Shown here: positions 27,352-36,585 of the stretch, piece by piece
Numbering within the stretch: the stretch's first letter is position 1
How the letters are laid out: every line of letters starts with the position of its first letter
Source of the DNA: an unicellular cyanobacterium SU2
GTDB lineage: Bacteria; Cyanobacteriota; Cyanobacteriia; Cyanobacteriales; Microcystaceae
Reading direction: 5' to 3'
NCBI GenBank assembly: GCA_002110465.1
Contig: NEED01000023.1
Location: 271,297-335,296, forward strand
Length of the DNA: 64,000 bases
The notes under the pieces: generated by a model
The model's database searches: none
What the model saw: the letters and a program-made list of their open reading frames with translations, nothing else
Told to the model about the DNA's origin: nothing
Translations under genes and position numbers: made by a program

Positions 27352-29913
27352 TTATTTAGGAACCACAAAATTGACTAATTTTCCAGGGACAACAATCACC
27401 TTTTTAACCTCTTTCCCGTCTAAGTTTCGTTTACCAATATCGGACTCACGGGCTAATTTTTCTAACTCCTCTTTACCGGAATTAGCTGACACTTGAATAG
27501 TGCCTCTTGTCTTACCCATAATTTGAATAACGAGAGTAATTTCATCTACCACTAACGCATCAGGATCAAGCTTTGGCCAACTTTCTAAATGAATTGATTT
27601 TTTATGTCCCAAATTATGCCATAATTCTTCGGCAATATGAGGGGCAAACGGTGCAAGTAAAATCAATAAGGTTTCAATTCCCTCTTTATAAACCGCAGAA
27701 TCAAAACATTTAGTATCATTAAGTGCGTTACTTAATTTCATTAATTCTGATACCGCAGTATTAAATTGATAGTCTCCTTCCAAATCTTCGGATATCTCTT
27801 TAATCGCCGTATGGATAGCACGTCTTAACCCTTTTTCTTCCTTGCTTAACTCCTTATTACTGATAACTTCAGGTTGCTTTTCTGCATAACCATTAACTAA
27901 ACGCCACACCCTGTTTAAAAAGCGAAACTGTCCCTCTACATCCGCATCATCCCATTCTAAATCTTTTTCTGGGGGTGCTTTAAATAAGATGAACATTCTG
28001 GCTGTATCTGCCCCATATTTTCCTAATACTTGTTGTGGATCAACACCGTTATATTTCGATTTAGACATCTTCTCATAAAACACCTCTAAATTATCCCCAG
28101 TATCGGGATCTTTAGGACTTTCAGGGTTCACTTTATCCACAGGAATATATTTACCGGTTTTGGGGTTTTTATAGGCCATTGCTTGCACCATTCCCTGTGT
28201 CAAAAGACGCTTAAATGGTTCATCTACATTCACTAAACCTCTGTCTCGCAATACTTTAGTAAAAAAGCGAGAATATAACAGGTGTAAAATAGCGTGTTCA
28301 ATACCTCCAACGTATTGATCTACATTCATCCAATCATTGGCTTTTCCTAACTTAAATGCTTCTTGATCATTGATTGCATCCGTGTAACGTAAATAGTACC
28401 AAGAAGAATCAATAAAAGTGTCCATCGTATCCGTTTCTCGGTTTGCAGGTTCCCCACAACTGGGACAAGGAACGTTGATCCAATCTTCCATTTTTGCCAA
28501 AGGAGAAGCACCACGACCTGTAAATTCGACATTTTCGGGCAATTTAACGGGTAAATCTCCATCAGGAACCGGTACCGTCCCACAACTGGGACAATGCACC
28601 ACGGGAATAGGACAACCCCAATAACGTTGCCGAGAAATTAACCAATCTCGCAAACGATATTGTATCCTTGCTTTCCCGTAACCCTGTGTTTCTGCATGGT
28701 TAATAATGGCGGTTTTGCCTTCGGTGGACTGCATTCCATCAAAATCACCTGAATTAACCATAATTCCAGGTTCGGTGTATGCTTCCGTTAACGTGGGGTT
28801 GTTATCCTCGGAATTTTCAGGAACGATCACCACCTTGATCGGTAACTCTTTCTCCGTTGCAAACTTAAAGTCACGGGTATCATGTGCAGGGACACCCATC
28901 ACCGCACCGGTACCATATTCATACAATACATAATCTGCAATCAAAATGGGGATTTCTGCGCCGTTAAAGGGGTTAATAGCAGTCCCTCCGGTTAAGATCC
29001 CCCGTTTAGGTTTATCTTCTGCTGTGCGTTCAATTTCGCTTTCGTTGGATACCTCTTCAATAAACGCTTCTACGGCTGCTTTTTGCCCCTCTGTGGTCAC
29101 TTTCGGGGTCAAAGGGTGTTCAGGGGCCAACACCACATAAGTCACCCCGTAAACGGTGTCGGGACGGGTGGTAAAGACGGCTATTTTTTCGTCACTGCCC
29201 TTGACAGGAAACTCTAAATATGCACCGACAGACTTACCGATCCAGTTTTCCTGCATTAACTTAACCCGATCGGGCCATCCTGACAGTTTATCCAAGTCGT
29301 TTAATAATTGTTCTGCATAGTCCGTAATTTTAAAGAACCACTGACGCAACAGTTTCCGTTCTACTTTAGCACCCGATCGCCAGGAATACCCTTCACTGTC
29401 TACTTGTTCATTCGCTAAAACCGTTTGATCGATGGGGTCCCAGTTAACTGCTGCTTCCTTCTGATAGGCTAACCCTGCTTGATAAAATTGCAAGAACAAC
29501 CATTGCGTCCATTTGTAATAGTCTGGGGAACAGGTTGCCACTTCTCGATCCCAGTCAATAGAGAGTCCCAAGGTTTGCAATTGTTGCTTCATTTGGGCAA
29601 TATTTTTGTATGTCCATTCTGCGGGGGGAATACCCCGATCTATCGCTGCATTTTCGGCCGGAAGTCCAAACGCATCCCACCCCATCGGATGTAAGACACG
29701 GTATCCTTGCAATCGCTTGAGACGGGCGATAACATCAGTTATAACATAGTTGCGAACATGACCCATGTGTAGGTTTCCTGACGGGTAGGGAAACATGGAT
29801 AAGGCATAAAATTTGGGTTTATCACTGTTTTCTGGGGTTTTGTCTAACCCCTGTTTAACCCAGTCTTGTTGCCATTTTTGTTCGATCGCTGCTGCGTTAT
29901 ATTGGGACTCCAC
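27352..29913 (-). CDS. leuS: Leucyl-tRNA synthetase
   Basis: Class I synthetase charging tRNA-Leu. The 853-residue enzyme has HIGH-type HMGH at 49-52, KMSKS at 615-619, an editing domain around 225-420, and a zinc-type pair CPSC (441-444) and CPSC (483-486). Start is GTG 29913, with GGAG seven bases upstream. Length and motif order are complete. It is a housekeeping gene surrounded by decayed accessory genes; the flanking tandem AAGTCAG repeat lies just upstream. Confidence 0.97.
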   Translation of the reverse strand: MESQYNAAAIEQKWQQDWVKQGLDKTPENSDKPKFYALSMFPYPSGNLHMGHVRNYVITDVIARLKRLQGYRVLHPMGWDAFGLPAENAAIDRGIPPAEWTYKNIAQMKQQLQTLGLSIDWDREVATCSPDYYKWTQWLFLQFYQAGLAYQKEAAVNWDPIDQTVLANEQVDSEGYSWRSGAKVERKLLRQWFFKITDYAEQLLNDLDKLSGWPDRVKLMQENWIGKSVGAYLEFPVKGSDEKIAVFTTRPDTVYGVTYVVLAPEHPLTPKVTTEGQKAAVEAFIEEVSNESEIERTAEDKPKRGILTGGTAINPFNGAEIPILIADYVLYEYGTGAVMGVPAHDTRDFKFATEKELPIKVVIVPENSEDNNPTLTEAYTEPGIMVNSGDFDGMQSTEGKTAIINHAETQGYGKARIQYRLRDWLISRQRYWGCPIPVVHCPSCGTVPVPDGDLPVKLPENVEFTGRGASPLAKMEDWINVPCPSCGEPANRETDTMDTFIDSSWYYLRYTDAINDQEAFKLGKANDWMNVDQYVGGIEHAILHLLYSRFFTKVLRDRGLVNVDEPFKRLLTQGMVQAMAYKNPKTGKYIPVDKVNPESPKDPDTGDNLEVFYEKMSKSKYNGVDPQQVLGKYGADTARMFILFKAPPEKDLEWDDADVEGQFRFLNRVWRLVNGYAEKQPEVISNKELSKEEKGLRRAIHTAIKEISEDLEGDYQFNTAVSELMKLSNALNDTKCFDSAVYKEGIETLLILLAPFAPHIAEELWHNLGHKKSIHLESWPKLDPDALVVDEITLVIQIMGKTRGTIQVSANSGKEELEKLARESDIGKRNLDGKEVKKVIVVPGKLVNFVVPK

Positions 29914-29968
29914 GAATATTCTCCACCGTTAACAGTTTTCCATGATCAATTATCCCTGATCTGTGGGG

Positions 29969-30005
29969 GAAGTCAGAAGTCAGAAGTTTGAAGTCAGAAG
30001 TTTTT
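29969..30005. repeat. Short tandem repeats of GAAGTCA type
   Basis: Three imperfect copies of GAAGTCAGAAGT lie in 37 bases between leuS and the next gene, overlapping that gene's stop. They are probably slippage products with no visible role. Confidence 0.55.
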
Positions 30006-30267
30006 ATGATTTATCTTCGGGAGGAGATAAGCGATCTAATATTTCAGTCATTCTAGCTTGTCGTTCATCTATCTGATCAAAACGTCGATAAAAATCTGAT
30101 TGGACTTCATAAAAATCTGACATTGAACGGGTTAATTGTCCTAATAGTTGATAGATACCTCTTCTGTCTTTTTGCCATTCTTTTTGAAATGAGGCAAAAT
30201 TATCAGTTAATGCTTCAATTGCACGCGCGTTAGATTCAATCAATTGTTTTAATTCTTCATCAGACAT
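30004..30267 (-). CDS. Small coiled-coil protein, unknown
   Basis: An 87-residue, highly charged protein predicted to form a continuous helix and coiled coil: EELKQLIESNARAIEALTDNFASFQKEWQKDRRGIYQLLGQL followed by MSDFYEVQSDFYRRFDQIDERQARMTEIL. No catalytic residues or membrane segment. Such short helical proteins are frequent beside accessory genes in cyanobacteria. The ATG at 30267 lies 91 bases before leuS on the same strand. Function unknown. Confidence 0.55.
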   Translation of the reverse strand: MSDEELKQLIESNARAIEALTDNFASFQKEWQKDRRGIYQLLGQLTRSMSDFYEVQSDFYRRFDQIDERQARMTEILDRLSPPEDKS

Positions 30268-30483
30268 TGTTTAAACTCCTATTGGATACATTTTTATTTT
30301 ATTACTGCTGCATAATATTTAGATTCTATGATCAATTATCTCTAATTTTTGGTGAATGTGTGAGAAGGTTGGGATGCGTTCAGTTTTATGAAGTTAAATT
30401 AATTTCACAATTGATTAAGGCTTCATGTATAGATCGAAGGTTGCTTTTTTTACAAAATCTTCCATTCCATATAATAAAGACTG

Positions 30484-31530
30484 TTACTTAATACTTCTTG
30501 TAACTAATTCATCTAGGACAAGATAATTTCTGTGAGTCTCAAGTTTATTTAAGTCTAGATGTTCTTCAAAGTCTGGCATAATTGAATTGCCACCCAAACA
30601 ACTTGGGATATATTCTATAAAACTATCTGTTTTTGAGTTAGATCCTTCTTGAAATGCACAAATACAAGCAGATGCAACTACATCGGCAATTTGTACTCCA
30701 GGAAAGTCTAATGAATCTACAAATTTTATTTCTTGGGATATGTTAAAAGTAATAGGTTTTTGCTCATTTTCAAAAAATTCAAAAATAACTCTATCCTCTC
30801 TGTTAATCATTGTATTAAATATAAATTGATTTAATTCTAATGCTTGACTTTTATCACACAATACTTTCATCTGTTCATATTCTTGTCCCCAGTCTGCGAG
30901 AAGACTAAAAATAGCTGTTGTTGTAAGCTCTAAAATCCATTTATCAGTATCTTTTACTTCTTCTAGAATCGACTGTTGATTATGATGACAAAAAGTTTTT
31001 ATTGCCTCTAATATTGGTGAAATATTCGGTAATTGTACTTGTCCCAATAAATAGTTTAAATCTTCATCGTTTCCTGTTCTCATCAAGTCTTGAAAATCTT
31101 GGAAAATTTCTTCAGCATATTGACTATCACTTTCAAAATGTAAAAATAAAATATGAGAAATAAATCGATGAAAATTTATTCCATAAAATAGATAATTTTG
31201 TTCCGCCAAACAAGGTTCAAAAATATACTCAAAAAATTTACAAGCCAAACTTAGTTTTTCATGAAAGATGGATAGTTTTATTTTGTCTTTATATCTACTA
31301 AAAATATGGGCAATTGCTTTTCTACCTCTATTATATTTGAGTAATTTTGACCCCTTTAACTCTTGTCCTTATATTCCATAGTCTTTAATTATTTCTTTGA
31401 CAAACTCTTTAGCTTCATCATTATTGGTAGCAACACTTGCATAAGCAAAGTAGGGTTGTTGCTTATCTAATAAGTTACTGCTAGTATAACCAGCTTCATC
31501 ACAATAAATTTCTTGTATTCCTGTTTTCAT
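30484..31530 (-). pseudogene. DUF3800 protein gene with one in-frame TAA
   Basis: Reading from ATG 31530 gives MKTGIQEIYCDEAGYTSSNLL, with the DEAG acidic motif typical of the DUF3800 RNase-H-like family, up to DYGI at codon 53. Codon 54 (31369-31371) is TAA, and the frame continues intact for 294 further codons: GQELKGSKLLKYNRGRKAIAHIF, then the DUF3800-like ending with GVQIADVVASACICAF. One CAA to TAA change explains it. The 254-residue remainder (ATG 31248) lacks the acidic N-terminal motif and is probably not active. Confidence 0.75.
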
Positions 31531-31571
31531 AATTTACTCTGTTAAACTTAGAATGTGTAATCACAAATTAG

Positions 31572-31757
31572 ATGATGCTATCAACACCAAAAAGTAAAAT
31601 CTCGAATAGAGGTGACGAAACAAATACACTCTTAGTGTTCCTCAAAACAAAAGGTTATAAGGCAGAACTTAAAAAAGGTTTACATTTTAACCCTGCTGAG
31701 AAGGGAAGTTGTAAAGCTGATATATCTCTTAATCATGACGAATTTTTTAGACCATAA
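31572..31757 (+). CDS. Short ORF of unknown function
   Basis: A 61-codon frame starting with two ATGs, not recognised. The product is basic and soluble, with no membrane segment. It lies divergent from the broken DUF3800 gene. It may be a remnant of a larger accessory gene or may not be translated. Evidence is weak. Confidence 0.3.
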   Translation: MMLSTPKSKISNRGDETNTLLVFLKTKGYKAELKKGLHFNPAEKGSCKADISLNHDEFFRP

Positions 31758-31780
31758 TAATATTATGACCCTACGGTAAT

Positions 31781-31819
31781 TATAATGTTTTGTAGGGGTT
31801 TAACACTGTTAAACCCAAT
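31781..31819. repeat. 39-base palindromic repeat, left copy
   Basis: Contains the palindromic arms GGGTTTAACA (31796-31805) and TGTTAAACCC (31807-31816) around one base. It matches 32313-32351 in 37 of 39 positions. The two copies bracket the hicA/hicB pair at 31839-32302. Confidence 0.8.
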
Positions 31820-31838
31820 TTTAATCAATAATCCATTA

Positions 31839-32060
31839 TTAAGCATTCAAAAAATCATCAACACTGATATTAGCTTGTTTTAAAATATTTCGTAAAGTAC
31901 CTTCTTTTATTTCTCGATGATGTGGAATAGTTGTCCTTAAATTAGAATTAGTATTAACCCAAATTTCATGATCACCTTTAGCTTGACGATAAAATTCAAA
32001 GCCAAGTTTTCTTAACTTGTTTGTCACGACTTTATAAGAAAATCCCGATAGTCTTCCCAT
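31839..32060 (-). CDS. hicA: HicA-type mRNA interferase toxin
   Basis: A 73-residue HicA/YcfA family protein: FSYKVVTNKLRKLGFEFYRQAKGDHEIWVN with the catalytic histidine 31 in GDHEIW, then TTIPHHREIKEGTLRNILKQANISVDDFL. Its start shares one base with the hicB stop. The module is distinct from the pair at 24.2 kb, with little residue-level similarity beyond the family core. Toxic activity is inferred. Confidence 0.83.
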   Translation of the reverse strand: MGRLSGFSYKVVTNKLRKLGFEFYRQAKGDHEIWVNTNSNLRTTIPHHREIKEGTLRNILKQANISVDDFLNA

Positions 32061-32302
32061 TATACTTCTACAATTAAAGGATATTCAAAACTATCAGGGA
32101 TAGCAGTTATTTGATTATGTTTTTTTTCTTTCTTTTGATCCATTTCAATTAAAATTTTAGCTAAATCTGAAGCAATTTCGATAACTTCTTCAATAGTGTT
32201 ACCTTCAGCAACTAATCCTTGTATTTGATCGCTAGTTGCGACAAAATACTCCTGTCCTTTTTCTTCAAACTTTTCTATTTTTAATGTGATTAAAGTTTTC
32301 AT
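32060..32302 (-). CDS. hicB: HicB-like antitoxin
   Basis: An 80-residue HicB-family protein: EKGQEYFVATSDQIQGLVAEGNTIEEVIEIASDLAKILIEMDQ, with a C-terminal extension rich in lysine (KKEKKHNQ) and ending PLIVEV. It is the first gene of the pair and overlaps hicA by one base. The lysine stretch may help contact DNA or RNA, which is inference. No separate DNA-binding domain is seen. Confidence 0.8.
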   Translation of the reverse strand: MKTLITLKIEKFEEKGQEYFVATSDQIQGLVAEGNTIEEVIEIASDLAKILIEMDQKKEKKHNQITAIPDSFEYPLIVEV

Positions 32303-32312
32303 AATCTAAAAT

Positions 32313-32351
32313 TATAATATTTTGTAGGGGTTTAACAGTGTTAAACCCAAT
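32313..32351. repeat. 39-base palindromic repeat, right copy
   Basis: Right-hand copy of the palindromic repeat at 31781-31819, same orientation, with arms at 32328-32337 and 32339-32348. It ends 17 bases before the stop of the Rpn-type pseudogene and begins 11 bases upstream of hicB, so it may also lie in the promoter. Confidence 0.8.
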
Positions 32352-32367
32352 CTATTAAGATTACTAT

Positions 32368-33075
32368 TCAGCTTGATTCCTCTGTATTTAAAGATGAATT
32401 AAGTTGCTCAACTTCTTGTAAAGTTAATCCCGTTAGTTTAGCAATCTCCTCCATATTCATGTTATTTTTGAGCATATTTAAAACAACATTTCTAATTGCT
32501 TTAACTTCACCTTCATGGAAAATTTCTTGATAAATAACTGATTCTTTCATGATATCGCTCCTAAGAATTCGTTTAATACTGTCTTGATCTAATTTTAACC
32601 CAGATAGAATAGCTGTGGATGCACTGATATCACTTTGCTGTTGTTTGTTGGGCATACTATCAATAATAGCAGCAATTTGGGTTAAAGTTTCTGTCGGGTT
32701 ATCCGTACGAGTTAGGACAGCAAAAGGTAATAAACCTGAGTTATTCAGAAAACTATCTGTGTTTTCTTCCCACAATCGAATAACATTAAATTGATGACGT
32801 AAATTAGTTAATTCAAATCTATTTTGATACACTAATTCTGAGTTACTGGGTTTCAAATAGATCACCACTTGATACATTTCTTTGTTAGGATAGCGACGAT
32901 AAACCCGTAAACGATAGTCAGTCATCCTAAAAGGTATATCTTCATTAGGTGAGGTTTGAAACTCAATATGTAAGACAATTTCCTCTGATTGTAAAAAGAT
33001 TCAAGCATCTGCTCTAATAGGATTTAATGACAGTTTTGTGGGTTTTAATTCTGTGAGTTCGATGGGTTCATTTAA
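32368..33075 (-). pseudogene. Rpn-type (PD-(D/E)XK) nuclease remnant
   Basis: The open part (32368-32925) reads MTDYRLRVYRRYPNKEMYQVVIYLKPSNSELVYQNRF and ends with a helical KNNMNMEEIAKLTGLTLQEVEQLN. Upstream in the same frame is EPIELTELKPTKLSLNPIRADA, a TGA at 33001-33003, then IFLQSEEIVLHIEFQT, which contains the PD-(D/E)XK-like core. The family (recombination-promoting nuclease, putative transposase) is normally about 60 residues longer at the front. One stop plus a lost N-terminus makes it a relic. Confidence 0.7.
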
Positions 33076-33111
33076 TATTCTGATTTTAAATCGCTGAGAT
33101 ACTTTAATGGT

Positions 33112-34074
33112 TTATTTATTTTTTAAATCTTTTTTTAAAAGTAACTGTTTTAAGCTAATGATAATTTTTTTAAAATTCTTTTTTAAAACTTTATAATCTT
33201 CAGGTTCAGTAAAAGACAATAGTCCTACTAACATTAACCATTGAAATAAAAATAAATTCATGGCATATTCAATAGATAAATGTAATCCAAAAGCTAATAA
33301 CAAACCAAAGCGACGAGTTTCTTTGAACCAAACAGAAATTGGAATTAATAATTCTACAATTATCACTAACCAAGTTGCATATTTCATCAGACTAAAAGAG
33401 GTTAGTAAAAAACTCGGAAGGGGAAAATGCCCAAAAACATCATCTAAACGACTCACATAATAAATAGCTGTTCCATTAACCCAATCTTCTCCTCTCATTT
33501 TTTCCCAAACAGTAGATAAATATATCAAACACATTTGAATTTGTAGTAACCGCAAAGCCCAAGTTGATGAAACTTTTGCCTTAGACTGTTTTCTATTCCT
33601 TAACCAGCTATCGACAGAATAATAAGAACCAATAGGCATAAAAATCAAGAAAAATCCCATTAGTCTAAATAAGTTATCTTCCCCATCAAATAAAATATGA
33701 TGACGATGAACAAAAGAGACAAACCAAATAAATACACAAACTGCTTGAAATCTTGAAAAAAAACCTACCAATAAAAAAATAATCTGAGAAACAAACAGTC
33801 CATAACTTATTCGTAATACCCAATCTTCTCGAGGTAAAAAGCCAAAAATTGTTAAGGTATCAGGATCGATAATTTCTCTAGAAACATCATAGGGAAGTAA
33901 TCCATTTTCTCCAAACCAGTTAAATAAATCTGGAAGCAAAACTAAAGCGTTAATTAATAAAAGAAAACTATAAGCAATACGAATAACACAACAAATTTTG
34001 GGATTATTATATTGATAAAAAAAATTATCCCAATGACGAAAAAACTTTTGTAAGCTAAAAGGAGAAACACTCAT
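33112..34074 (-). CDS. HTTM domain membrane protein
   Basis: A 320-residue polytopic protein with at least six hydrophobic helices, resembling the HTTM (horizontally transferred transmembrane) family related to vitamin-K-dependent gamma-carboxylase. Features include DWVLRISYGLFVSQIIFLLVGFFSRFQ, FVHRHHILFDGEDNLFRLMGFFLIFMPIG and WEKMRGEDWVNGTAIYYV. The HRHHILFDGEDN loop holds histidines and acids typical of the family. Activity in bacteria is unknown. Its start overlaps the upstream gene by 4 bases, so the two are a coupled pair. Confidence 0.75.
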   Translation of the reverse strand: MSVSPFSLQKFFRHWDNFFYQYNNPKICCVIRIAYSFLLLINALVLLPDLFNWFGENGLLPYDVSREIIDPDTLTIFGFLPREDWVLRISYGLFVSQIIFLLVGFFSRFQAVCVFIWFVSFVHRHHILFDGEDNLFRLMGFFLIFMPIGSYYSVDSWLRNRKQSKAKVSSTWALRLLQIQMCLIYLSTVWEKMRGEDWVNGTAIYYVSRLDDVFGHFPLPSFLLTSFSLMKYATWLVIIVELLIPISVWFKETRRFGLLLAFGLHLSIEYAMNLFLFQWLMLVGLLSFTEPEDYKVLKKNFKKIIISLKQLLLKKDLKNK

Positions 34075-34613
34075 TCAAAAGATTCCCAAATATATAGTTT
34101 ATCACGGTTATTAAAATCTCTTTCCAACAATAATAAATTTTGTTGATTTGGCGGAGAAGTTTGTGTCCATTCTCTGAATAAAATAATCTTAATTGGCTTA
34201 GCTTTAGGATCATGATAAGGTATGATTGTTTTGGATAAATGTTCTGCTAAACCTTTCCAGATTTTTTGATTATTTGTCATATAATAAATACTATCATAAT
34301 ATTCCATCTGTCTAAACTTAAGAGAACGTTCTATTAAAGACATTTTAGACCAATCTGGAGAATACCAGACTCCTGTACTTTGATCAGAAAATGTTATCTC
34401 AGCATAAAAATGATGATTTGTTTTGTCAACATCTGGCGCAAATAATTGCCATGTCCCTTGCCAAATTCCTACTTTATCTAATAAAGGATCAACGAATTCT
34501 TTTAAACGACGGTGTACTAATGAGGTTTCTGGTAGTGCGTCAATTGTAATTAAAAATAAAATGACGACAATAAAAGTATTAGTCAAGGTTTTTTTTATTT
34601 GATAACTGAGCAT
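34071..34613 (-). CDS. Partner of HTTM protein, single-pass, unknown
   Basis: A 180-residue protein with an N-terminal helix (FIVVILFLITIDALP) and a soluble domain containing WQGTWQLFAPDVDKTNHHFYAEI. It overlaps the HTTM gene by 4 bases and very likely acts with it. The WQLFAPD phrase recurs in companions of HTTM genes as I remember them. I see no catalytic motif. It could be a lumenal partner or substrate of the HTTM protein. Confidence 0.6.
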   Translation of the reverse strand: MLSYQIKKTLTNTFIVVILFLITIDALPETSLVHRRLKEFVDPLLDKVGIWQGTWQLFAPDVDKTNHHFYAEITFSDQSTGVWYSPDWSKMSLIERSLKFRQMEYYDSIYYMTNNQKIWKGLAEHLSKTIIPYHDPKAKPIKIILFREWTQTSPPNQQNLLLLERDFNNRDKLYIWESFE

Positions 34614-34740
34614 TTATAGTATTTGTAATGAAGTATAAAGTACAGATGTTTTCGACAAGCATAAATATAGATAAAAGCAGATCAATTAGGATCTAAATTG
34701 GTTCATCAATTCATACAAAATATTTATATCAATGTAAAGT

Positions 34741-36396
34741 TTACCAAGTCACTTTACCTTCCAACTGCTTTATTTTCCCTTCTCCAATTCCTGAGACTCT
34801 AGTTAAATCATTTAAGGAAGTAAACTTATTTTGACGACGTTCTTCGATAATTCTTTGAGCTAATGCTTCCCCAATTCCTGGTAAGCTTTCTAATTCTCTT
34901 TGATTGGCTGTATTGACATTAATTAATTGATTTCCCTCAGAAAACGAGTTAGAGGTTGAAAAAGTAGGGCAATTTTCAGCGTCTTTTGCGATTCTTTTTA
35001 TGACAAAATCAGGTAATCCTAATACTGACTTACTGTACAACCTTTCAAATTCTCGTTGATAATGGGCTGCAATAATCGGATTATTAATAATTAATAAAGT
35101 TTCATCATTTTGGTTATTAGCTGCTGCTGACCAATTATGAGATCCTGTAATTACAATATTATTATCAATTACGCCAAATTTATGGTGTAGTTTATCTCCT
35201 TTTTGGAGTTGAGGAATTCCTACTGTATCAATCTTATTAACCCAAGGTCTATTATCAGTTTCATAGCGACAATTATTACTTAAAGCAACCCCTAACATAT
35301 CTAATCCTTCACTATAGTTACGAAAGGCAAATTCTGGATCAATTAAAGCTTTGACGGCTACTCCTTGACCTTGTCTTTTTTCCAAAATATTAGCTATCTT
35401 TTGTTCTGTAAAAACAAACAAAGCTAGGTCAATAGAATCATTAGCAATACTTAGGGTTTGTCCAATTAATCCATTACTCGTAATTGACCAATCATCTCTT
35501 AAAGAATTAGGCGAAAATTTTATGGTAACAGTTGAGTCACCAAGGAGAATAGTTTGAGGCGATCGCTGAGGTTTATTAACCCCAAACTTACTATTAGGTT
35601 TACCTCCCATCCCATCTCCCCACATAAGATTAAATTCTTCAGTAAAAATTTGAGCAATTTGGGGTGAATTGATTTTAAGTAAATTATTGGCATTTCCTCT
35701 AGTTTTTATATTAGTAAAGTCGCCGTGAATACCACTTAGAGTAAAATTGGCGGAACCAGTCAAAACCGTTTTATTGTCAATTATCATGAATTTATGGTGC
35801 ATTAAACCCGTTCCTTTCGTTCCATCTTCTGTATCATCAATAATAGGAATATTAGCGTTTTTTAGAATGATGAGGGCATCTCTTTCTCTAATTTCTTGAG
35901 AACTAAGACTCCCATCTTGATTGATATCAATAAAGGTAAAATATTCTTGATAGCGATCGCGTTTTCTTGTTGCTATCTTATTAATAGTTTTCTGAGTAAA
36001 TTCACTAATAGGACGACTATAATTACTTTCTAAAATAATTCTAACTTTAATGTTATTTTGAGACTGTTTAACTAATGCTTTAGCTATATTAGGTAATCGC
36101 AATTCTTGAACAGCAACGTCAATAGTAGAATTGGCAGATTTGATCGCATCAATGAGAATTTGTTCAAGATTATCTCCTGAACGAGTCACATTGCGATTGG
36201 GTTCAGTATAATTAGCTCCTTGGGATTGGTTATGGTTAAAATAAACCTTAATAAAGGAATCTTGAGGTAAAGGATTAGGACGTTGAAGCTCTGCTTGATT
36301 GCCACAAGAAGAAATTCCTAAAACCCCTAAAATTAAACAGAAAATACTAAACCATTTAAACCAGAATAATTGTTTTATTGAAAATATTTCCATCAT
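34741..36396 (-). CDS. Phospholipase-D-like lipoprotein with EF-hand and helix-hairpin-helix tail
   Basis: A 551-residue exported protein. I take ATG 36396 as start because it puts a short basic/hydrophobic segment before lipobox GISSC; a TTG at 36429 is possible. Two HKD motifs (HHKFMIIDNKTVLTGSANF and HHKFGVIDNNIVITGSHNW) mark a PLD-type nuclease or phospholipase. Between them and the N-terminus, DINQDGSLSSQE (about 157-168) is a perfect EF-hand calcium loop. The last about 60 residues are a helix-hairpin-helix region (VNTANQRELESLPGIGEALAQRI), suggesting DNA binding. A calcium-dependent extracytoplasmic DNase is the best guess. Confidence 0.82.
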   Translation of the reverse strand: MMEIFSIKQLFWFKWFSIFCLILGVLGISSCGNQAELQRPNPLPQDSFIKVYFNHNQSQGANYTEPNRNVTRSGDNLEQILIDAIKSANSTIDVAVQELRLPNIAKALVKQSQNNIKVRIILESNYSRPISEFTQKTINKIATRKRDRYQEYFTFIDINQDGSLSSQEIRERDALIILKNANIPIIDDTEDGTKGTGLMHHKFMIIDNKTVLTGSANFTLSGIHGDFTNIKTRGNANNLLKINSPQIAQIFTEEFNLMWGDGMGGKPNSKFGVNKPQRSPQTILLGDSTVTIKFSPNSLRDDWSITSNGLIGQTLSIANDSIDLALFVFTEQKIANILEKRQGQGVAVKALIDPEFAFRNYSEGLDMLGVALSNNCRYETDNRPWVNKIDTVGIPQLQKGDKLHHKFGVIDNNIVITGSHNWSAAANNQNDETLLIINNPIIAAHYQREFERLYSKSVLGLPDFVIKRIAKDAENCPTFSTSNSFSEGNQLINVNTANQRELESLPGIGEALAQRIIEERRQNKFTSLNDLTRVSGIGEGKIKQLEGKVTW

Positions 36397-36585
36397 TTTA
36401 CTGCTCAATACCAAACTGTGAGTAAACAAAGATTAATTATTAAAACTGTACCCTAAATTTAGAATAAATGAGCCAAGAAAATAATACGCTGTGATAAAAT
36501 AAAATGTATCAAAAAAATAACCTGGCTAATATTTAGCTTAATTATTACTTTTGAAAGTTAAAGGTGATAGCCTAAATAGTTCACT

